Both the position numbers and the translations under genes were made by a program. Positions 1-4,588 of a stretch of DNA of 14,609 nucleotides are shown in pieces. A model generated the notes under the pieces. The model saw only the letters and a list, made by a program, of their open reading frames with translations. It ran no database searches and was not told the origin of the DNA. The stretch's first letter is position 1. The number at the start of each line of letters is the position of its first letter. The DNA comes from Odoribacteraceae bacterium (GTDB taxonomy: Bacteria > Bacteroidota > Bacteroidia > Bacteroidales > Marinifilaceae), in contig JAIRKS010000194.1 in the NCBI GenBank assembly GCA_031259905.1, positions 1-14,609 of the forward strand. Reading direction: 5' to 3'.

Positions 1-83
1 TTGGGAGCTCCCAAAATGATTTTGGGAGCTCCCAAAATAAAATTGGGAGCTCCCGAAATTATTTTGGGAGTTAAAAAAATGGG
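1..83. repeat. 21-bp tandem repeat array A (palindromic units)
   Basis: Four head-to-tail units with a 21-bp period start at 1, 22, 43 and 64. Units one to three carry TTGGGAGCTCCC followed by an A/T-rich tail. Unit four is degenerate, keeping only TTGGGAG before a run of A. Each good unit centres on the self-complementary core GGGAGCTCCC, and where two units meet (19-38) the palindrome is a perfect 20 bp, ATTTTGGGAGCTCCCAAAAT. The first unit begins exactly at the left edge, so the array may extend further left. The tract is clearly more AT-rich than the genes nearby. I see no open gene that explains it; the role is unknown. Confidence 0.85.
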
Positions 84-230
84 TTGCTTAATACCAAAAG
101 TCACTTGTCTAACTCAAAAAGCCATTCGTCTAACTCATAAAGCTATTTGTCTAACTCAAAAAGCTAATTGTCTAATACTAAAAGTCGTTCCGGGGAGTAG
201 AAAAGTTATTCTTTGAATACAAAAAGTGAA
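84..230. repeat. 21-bp tandem repeat array B (degenerate, non-palindromic)
   Basis: Seven consecutive units of 21 bp start at 84, 105, 126, 147, 168, 189 and 210. The three central units share TTGTCTAACTCAAAAAGC with one or two changes. The outer ones decay but keep the AAAAGT/AAAAGC block in register. The period equals that of array A, although the sequence is unrelated and the phase shifts by one base at the junction. Twenty-one bp is close to two helical turns, so equivalent bases face the same side of the DNA. The units diverge steadily to the right, as expected of an ageing array. A 71-codon frame runs through both arrays to a stop at 214-216 and would encode heptad repeats such as CLTQKAI; I regard it as probably a by-product. 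Confidence 0.8.
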
Positions 231-379
231 CACGGGAAGGATAACTACCGGGAGGAGGAGGCGATTACGCGACGGGGAGTGGATGACAGGAGATAGTCGC
301 GGCACGCGTCGCGGTCGGGAATTTCTTGAATCTCGTATTTTTCATTACCTTGGCGCGATCACGAGAAAACACGAAAACC
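231..379 (+). promoter_or_regulatory. leader region of the HydS-like operon, weak promoter candidate
   Basis: This 149-bp stretch lies between the repeat array and the first gene. Nothing in it looks coding. TATTTTTC at 336-343 matches seven of eight positions of the Bacteroidota -7 box TAnnTTTG, and would start transcription some 30 nt before the ATG at 380. No TTTG is visible at the matching -33 position, so the assignment is weak. The bases just before the ATG are A-rich (AAAACACGAAAACC) with no Shine-Dalgarno sequence, which is normal for Bacteroidota. Confidence 0.3.
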
Positions 380-724
380 ATGACTCTACAAGAGATTATC
401 AAGCACCTCGACGCGGAGGTGATCCTCGAGCAACACCAGCCGGACAAGGACATGAAGCGCGCCTTCGCCGCGGATTTGATGAGCGATGTCCTGAGAATCG
501 ACTCGGACGAGATTATCCTGATCACCGGGCTGGCCCACCCGCAGGTGATCCGGACAGCGGAAATGGCCGACATCGCGGCGATCCTCTTCGTGAGGGACAA
601 AACGGTGTCCCCCGAAATGATCGCGCTGGCGAGGGAAAGCGGCGTCACGTTGCTCCGTTGCGGGCAAAGCATGTTCAAGGCCTGCGGCGAGTTGTACGCC
701 GCCGGGCTGCAACCCGTTTTTTGA
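380..724 (+). CDS. divergent DRTGG-domain-like protein, first gene of HydS-like operon
   Basis: A 114-residue soluble protein with no signal peptide or membrane segment. It aligns end to end with the second DRTGG protein of the operon (2512-2868): 'ADLMSDVL' at residues 31-38 matches 'SDLLSDVM', followed in both by an 'ILITG/WITIQ' strand, a 'AAILFVR/AAVILVR' strand and a helix-strand end 'SGVTLLR'. The family-naming DRxTGG stretch is lost here, replaced by residues around DMKRAFAA (24-31). DRTGG domains occur in some phosphotransacetylases and pyrophosphatases and as stand-alone proteins beside hydrogenase genes; their biochemical role is unclear, possibly ligand binding. I chose the ATG at 380 because homology begins there; an upstream TTG at 326 is in frame but adds unconserved residues. 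The next gene starts 6 bp after the stop. Confidence 0.8.
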   Translation: MTLQEIIKHLDAEVILEQHQPDKDMKRAFAADLMSDVLRIDSDEIILITGLAHPQVIRTAEMADIAAILFVRDKTVSPEMIALARESGVTLLRCGQSMFKACGELYAAGLQPVF

Positions 725-730
725 CAGCGC

Positions 731-1147
731 ATGGAATTTCATTACCACATCGAGGGCGGGGACTTCTCGCGAGCAGGCTCCGCGTCCAGCGAGATCAAGA
801 AGATCCTGAAGCAATTGAACGTCGACCCGCGGGTCGTCAAGCGTGTCGTCGTCGCGCTCTACGAGGCGGAGGTCAACGTCGTCGCCCACGCGCGGGAGGG
901 GGAGATGAAGGTGGCGCTCGGGCCGGGCGTCATCGAGGCGACGATCTCCGACAAGGGCCCCGGCATCCCGGACATCGCCCTCGCCATGCAGGAGGGATAT
1001 TCTACCGCGTCGCCCAGGGTCAGGGAGATGGGCTTCGGGGCGGGCATGGGGCTGCCGAATATCAAGAAGAATTGCGATCGCCTCGATATTGAATCCGTCG
1101 TCAACGCGGGGACTACCGTGAAGATGACCACGTTCTTCACCGGTTAA
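731..1147 (+). CDS. RsbW/SpoIIAB-like HATPase_c ATP-binding protein (anti-sigma factor type)
   Basis: A 138-residue stand-alone GHKL ATPase domain of the serine kinase/anti-sigma type. The N-box is EAEVNVVAHA (45-54) with Asn49 as the Mg-binding residue. The G1 box is SDKGPGIP (73-80). The G2 box is GFGAGMGL (101-108), preceded by a typical ATP-lid region. No dimerisation/phosphoacceptor domain of a two-component sensor kinase is present, so it is RsbW-like rather than a classical histidine kinase. In known systems such proteins phosphorylate an anti-anti-sigma partner or bind a sigma factor, but neither partner is visible here. Placement between a DRTGG protein and a sensory-type hydrogenase suggests it is the output of that sensor; this is inference. 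It is in the same operon as its neighbours (6 bp upstream gap, 12 bp downstream gap). Confidence 0.88.
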   Translation: MEFHYHIEGGDFSRAGSASSEIKKILKQLNVDPRVVKRVVVALYEAEVNVVAHAREGEMKVALGPGVIEATISDKGPGIPDIALAMQEGYSTASPRVREMGFGAGMGLPNIKKNCDRLDIESVVNAGTTVKMTTFFTG

Positions 1148-1159
1148 CCGACGGGCGTC

Positions 1160-2509
1160 ATGGAAGAGTTCTATCACGCGTTGAAGGTTTCGCCGGAGGC
1201 ATGTACCGGCTGCACGCACTGCATGATCGCTTGCCCGACGGGGGCTATACGCGTGCGCGGCGGGCTGGCGACGATCGACGCGGCGGCGTGCGTCGACTGC
1301 GGCATGTGCCTGAAAACTTGCCCGCAGAGGGCCATTTTCGTCGAGCAGGACGATTTTAACCGGATCTTCCACTTCGCGCACCGCGTCGTCCTGTTGCCGA
1401 GCGTCGTCCTCGGCCAGTTCGCCGGGGAGGTGAGCGAGGAACAGATCTTCGCCGAGCTGCTCGCGATGGGGTTCACGCGGGTCGTCGAGACGGATCAATC
1501 CGTTGATATCCTCGCCGACGCCATGCGGGAGTACATGGCGACGCACCGCCACCTTCGCCCCTTCATCTCGGCGTTTTGCCCGGCCGTCGTCCGGCTGATT
1601 CAGGTGCGTTTTCCCTCGATGATCGACCACGTGATCCCGCTCAAGCAGGCGCTCGACCTCTCGGCGATCCACGTCCGCAGGCAGCTGGAGGAAGAGGGCG
1701 TGCCGAGGGAGGATACCGGTATCTTTTATGTCACCCCCTGCGCCGCCAAGATCGCCGCGATCAAGTCGCCCGTCGGCGAGGAGGTCTCGCCCGTGGACGG
1801 GGTGATCAACATGGACTTTATTTACAACAAGATCAAGATGGGGATGACGCGGCGCGACAAACAGGGCGTCGCCTCGTCGCCCGCCCGCGGGTATCTCTCC
1901 CCGGCGGCGATCGCGTGGACACTCTCGGAGGGTGAGGCGTCGAGCTTCGAGGGGAGATGCCTCGCCATCGACGAGATCCACAACGTGATCGATATCCTCG
2001 AGAAGCTCGAGAACGACGAGATCACGGGAATCGACTTCGTCGAGTTGCGCGCCTGCGATCACTCGTGCGCCGGCGGGGCGCTCTCGGCGAACAACCGTTT
2101 CCTGGTGATCGAGCGCCTGAGGTCGCGCGTCAAGGCCAGCGCCGGGCAGGCGCGGGAGAAGGACGAGATCTCGCGCCACGCCGATTTCCTGAAGGAACAG
2201 GCGCACTTGCCCGTGAAGATCACGCCGCGCTCGATCGAGAAGCTCGACGAGGACACGGCCGTGGCTATGGAGAAGATGAAAAAGATTCACAGGATCATGG
2301 AGATTCTCCCGCGCGTGGACTGCGGGGCGTGCGGGGCGCCGTCGTGCCGGGCACTCGCGCGGGATGTCGTGCAGGGGAAGGCGAAACTCAGCCAGTGCAC
2401 GTTTATCCAGAAGATCCTCCTGCAGGAGAAGCTCGTGACGCCCGACGAGGCGATCGAGATCGCCGAGAACACGTGGGGAAGGAACAGGTTTAACAGTAAT
2501 ACACGATAA
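1160..2509 (+). CDS. [FeFe]-hydrogenase-like sensory protein (HydS/group C type), without PAS domain
   Basis: A 449-residue cytoplasmic iron-sulphur protein. In order: two ferredoxin [4Fe-4S] motifs (Cys15/18/21/25 and Cys44/47/50/54), an iron-only hydrogenase large-subunit domain (about 75-320), and a C-terminal CX2CX4CX16C cluster motif (Cys388/391/396/413). The four cysteines that hold the H-cluster are all present: Cys140 in SAFCP, Cys194 in TPCAAK, Cys299 and Cys303 in ACDHSC. The lysine near the cyanide ligand (Lys197) is kept. The proton-relay cysteine of TSCCP is Phe139, and the two methionines around the di-iron site are Thr192 and Arg297. The loss of these residues together with CX2CX4CX16C is typical of group C putative sensory hydrogenases such as Thermotoga HydS, as I recall them. 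Those usually end in a PAS domain, which is absent here; only about 35 residues follow Cys413. High-rate H2 turnover is unlikely; H2 or redox sensing is the inferred role. Confidence 0.88.
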   Translation: MEEFYHALKVSPEACTGCTHCMIACPTGAIRVRGGLATIDAAACVDCGMCLKTCPQRAIFVEQDDFNRIFHFAHRVVLLPSVVLGQFAGEVSEEQIFAELLAMGFTRVVETDQSVDILADAMREYMATHRHLRPFISAFCPAVVRLIQVRFPSMIDHVIPLKQALDLSAIHVRRQLEEEGVPREDTGIFYVTPCAAKIAAIKSPVGEEVSPVDGVINMDFIYNKIKMGMTRRDKQGVASSPARGYLSPAAIAWTLSEGEASSFEGRCLAIDEIHNVIDILEKLENDEITGIDFVELRACDHSCAGGALSANNRFLVIERLRSRVKASAGQAREKDEISRHADFLKEQAHLPVKITPRSIEKLDEDTAVAMEKMKKIHRIMEILPRVDCGACGAPSCRALARDVVQGKAKLSQCTFIQKILLQEKLVTPDEAIEIAENTWGRNRFNSNTR

Positions 2510-2511
2510 TC

Positions 2512-2868
2512 ATGAAAGTACACGAGATGATTCAACCGCTCGCGCTCGTCGCGTGCTCCGGGCAACAGGGCCTCGACAGGGAGGTTTCCGGGGGATATAC
2601 CTCCGATCTCCTCAGCGATGTCATGGGGCACGCGCGGGAGGGACAAGTCTGGATTACGATCCAGGCGCACAGGAATGTTATTGCTATCGCGTCTCTCAAG
2701 GAGATTGCCGCCGTGATACTCGTCAGGGGAAGACGACCCGACGAGGAGACGGCCAGCGCCAGCGATCAGGAGGGGATTCCCGTTTTTTCGACGCCCCTCG
2801 ATGCTTTCGAGGCCAGCGGTATCCTGCACGGCCTGTTGAACGCCGCGACGACGCCCGGTGAAGGTTGA
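2512..2868 (+). CDS. DRTGG-domain protein (canonical)
   Basis: A 118-residue soluble protein with the family motif as DREVSGG (22-28), followed by YTSDLLSDVM (29-38), a strand QVWITIQ (45-51), a strand AAVILVRGR (66-74) and a helix-strand unit ending GIPVFST (88-94). It is a close match to stand-alone DRTGG proteins found in hydrogenase gene neighbourhoods of anaerobes. The start is 2 bp after the stop of the hydrogenase-like gene, and its own end overlaps the PHP gene by 11 bp, so translation is probably coupled. It is a paralogue of the first gene of the operon but keeps the signature which that copy has lost. No catalytic function is established; a small-ligand or nucleotide-binding role is a guess. 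Confidence 0.87.
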   Translation: MKVHEMIQPLALVACSGQQGLDREVSGGYTSDLLSDVMGHAREGQVWITIQAHRNVIAIASLKEIAAVILVRGRRPDEETASASDQEGIPVFSTPLDAFEASGILHGLLNAATTPGEG

Positions 2869-3574
2869 CCTGCACGTGCACACCGTGCTCTCGCCGTGCG
2901 GGGATCTCGACATGAGTCCCCGCCCGATCATCGCCGCGGCCAGGGCGAGGGGGATCGACATGATCGGGATCACGGATCATAACTCGACGCGACAACTCGC
3001 CGTCATGCGACAGGCGGCGCGCGAGGGAGGGCTGCTGCTGCTCCCCGGCGTGGAGGTCACGACGCGGGAGGAGATACATTGCCTCGCCTTTTTTCCCGGC
3101 GAGGCGCGCGTCGACGCTTTCCAGCGTTTTCTCGACGAGCGTTTGCCCGCGATCCCGAATGATCCCGCGCGTTTCGGTTACCAGGTGATCGTCGACGCTG
3201 ACGAACGGGTGCTGGACGAGGAGAAACGGCTGCTGCTCTCGGCTATCGACGCCGGAATCGACGAGGTGGAGCGGCTGGTGCACGAGCTGGACGGTATTTT
3301 TGTCCCGGCGCACGTCGACAAGTCGCGCGATAGCGTGCTCTCTCAACTCGGTTTTATCCCTCCCGCGCTCGACTGCGACGCCATCGAGTTGAGCGCCCGC
3401 GCGGATCCCGCGCTTTTTTTCGCGATGAATCCCCTCCTGTCCGGTTATCCCGTCATTCGCTCTTCCGACGCTCATTATCTCGACGATGTCGGGAAGGTTT
3501 TTACTTGTATCTACCCGGCGGATGATTCCTTTGACGCTATCCGCGACGCTATCCGCGGCGCTTTTCTCCCGTGA
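2858..3574 (+). CDS. PHP-domain metal-dependent phosphoesterase
   Basis: A 238-residue cytoplasmic protein with the four PHP metal-binding motifs: HVHT (His6, His8), ITDHN (Asp40, His41), GVEVT (Glu66) with His74 after it, PAHVD (His152), and SSDAHY (Asp204, His206). The metal-binding set looks complete, so an active phosphoesterase or phosphatase is expected. The substrate cannot be told from sequence. The length is that of the TrpH-like single-domain class rather than a polymerase-associated or HisK-type PHP. It starts with GTG at 2858, inside the end of the preceding DRTGG gene in another frame; no later ATG would keep the HVHT motif. It is the last gene of the operon. A PHP protein next to a HydS-like protein is a recurrent arrangement in anaerobes as I recall, so the association is probably functional. 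Confidence 0.88.
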   Translation: MKVDLHVHTVLSPCGDLDMSPRPIIAAARARGIDMIGITDHNSTRQLAVMRQAAREGGLLLLPGVEVTTREEIHCLAFFPGEARVDAFQRFLDERLPAIPNDPARFGYQVIVDADERVLDEEKRLLLSAIDAGIDEVERLVHELDGIFVPAHVDKSRDSVLSQLGFIPPALDCDAIELSARADPALFFAMNPLLSGYPVIRSSDAHYLDDVGKVFTCIYPADDSFDAIRDAIRGAFLP

Positions 3575-3746
3575 GCCTTGTATGCAAGGAGGGGGGACGG
3601 CTGGGAAGGGCACGGGACGACGCGTTTTCCGTGGTTGTTGTTCGCCGGCCCGCGGTCGCGGGTATCCCGTTTTCCGGGTGTCGAGGGAGTTTGTTTGTCC
3701 CTGGTGAACGGGCGCGCGTGTTTTTTAGCAGCGGGAGGGGTTGAAT
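3575..3746. other. convergent intergenic region with short GC-rich hairpins
   Basis: No gene is visible between the PHP gene and the frd terminator. The stretch holds several small inverted repeats: CCCGCGGTCGCGGG (3649-3662), CCCGTTTTCCGGG (3666-3678), and AGGGA/TCCCT arms (3684-3702) around a nine-base loop. A T6 run lies at 3721-3726 without a convincing stem directly before it. These may together slow or end transcription from the plus-strand operon, but none is a textbook terminator. Confidence 0.4.
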
Positions 3747-3787
3747 AAAAATCCCGGCAGGGACGAGTCCTTGCCGGGGGCGATTTT
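3747..3787. terminator. bidirectional rho-independent terminator between convergent operons
   Basis: A long hairpin has arms CCCGGCAGGGAC (3753-3764) and GTCCTTGCCGGG (3767-3778) with one G-T wobble; the inner pairs open to give a small loop. Outside it, AAAATC (3748-3753) and GATTTT (3782-3787) are complementary, so either RNA strand ends in a T-run after the stem. The minus-strand T tract is the better one and lies about 60 bp after the frdB stop. It probably serves the frd operon and also stops plus-strand readthrough. Confidence 0.8.
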
Positions 3788-3808
3788 CCAAAATTATTAT
3801 AACACGTG

Positions 3809-4570
3809 TTATTCTTGCAGTTTGGCCTTGAGGTATTCCCTGTTGAGGCGGGCGATGTGCTCGATGGATATTTTCTTTGGGCACTCGGATTCGCAGGCGC
3901 CGGTGTTCGTGCAGTTGCCGAATCCCAGTTCGTCCATTTTCGCGACCATAGCTTTTGCTCTTCGCGCGGCCTCGATTTTTCCTTGCGGCAGGAGCGCGAG
4001 TTGCGACACTTTTGCCGCGACGAATAGCATGGCCGATGAGTTTTTGCAGGTGGCCACGCAGGCCCCGCAGCCGATGCAGGCAGCGGCATCCATAGCTTCC
4101 TCGGCTTTTTCGCTGGGGACGGGTATGGCGTTCCCGTCGGGGACACCGCCGGTGGTGACGGAGACGTATCCGCCGGCTTGTTGTATCTTTTCGAAGGCTT
4201 TACGGTCGACGATGAGGTCTTTGATGACGGGAAACGCTCCCGATCGCCACGGCTCGATGGTGATGGTCTCGCCATCCTTGAAGCGACGCAGGTGGAGCTG
4301 GCAGGTGGTGACCTCGTCGTCCGGCCCGTGGGCGCGCCCGTTGATGAAGAGGCTGCACATTCCGCAGATTCCCTCCCGGCAGTCGTGGTCGAAGGCGACG
4401 GGTTCTTTGTTCTCGCCGACGAGTTGCTCGTTGAGGATGTCGAGCATTTCGAGGAAGGATGTTCCCCCCGATATGTCGCGTATTTTGTATGTCTCGAAGC
4501 CTCCTTTTGCCTTGGCGTCTTTTTGTCGCCAGATTTTCAAGGTGAGTTCTTTCAGTATTTTGTCAGACAT
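3809..4570 (-). CDS. frdB: succinate dehydrogenase/fumarate reductase iron-sulfur subunit
   Basis: A 253-residue subunit carrying electrons between the flavoprotein and the membrane cytochrome. The N-terminal plant-ferredoxin-like domain has the [2Fe-2S] ligands Cys64, Cys69, Cys72 and Cys90 in CREGICGMC and VTTC. The C-terminal domain has CIGCGACVATC (Cys165/168/171/175) and CTNTGACESECP (Cys220/226/230), giving the usual [4Fe-4S] and [3Fe-4S] clusters. Length and motif spacing are normal for the Bacteroidales type. It is the last gene of the frdCAB operon, 18 bp after frdA, and its TAA stop lies inside a perfect 14-bp palindrome (3799-3812). Sequence alone does not separate succinate oxidation from fumarate reduction; in anaerobic Bacteroidales the enzyme mainly reduces fumarate. 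Confidence 0.96.
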   Translation of the reverse strand: MSDKILKELTLKIWRQKDAKAKGGFETYKIRDISGGTSFLEMLDILNEQLVGENKEPVAFDHDCREGICGMCSLFINGRAHGPDDEVTTCQLHLRRFKDGETITIEPWRSGAFPVIKDLIVDRKAFEKIQQAGGYVSVTTGGVPDGNAIPVPSEKAEEAMDAAACIGCGACVATCKNSSAMLFVAAKVSQLALLPQGKIEAARRAKAMVAKMDELGFGNCTNTGACESECPKKISIEHIARLNREYLKAKLQE

Positions 4571-4588
4571 GTTTTCTATGATTACGTG

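Noticed and set aside
1..230. CRISPR array
   Set aside because: Units follow each other directly with a 21-bp period and have no unique spacers; there are no cas genes.
226..1092. 288-codon plus-strand open frame
   Set aside because: It overlaps two real genes in another frame and is extremely arginine- and glycine-rich, without domain features.
386..2290. 634-codon open frame on the minus strand
   Set aside because: It is opposite the first DRTGG, HATPase_c and H-cluster genes, is rich in Arg, Asp and His, and shows no recognisable domain; the plus-strand genes carry clear motifs.
1160..2509. A catalytic, H2-producing [FeFe]-hydrogenase
   Set aside because: The proton-relay cysteine is Phe and both methionines of the active site are replaced, and no electron-transfer subunits of the HydABC type are adjacent; a sensory or non-catalytic role fits better.
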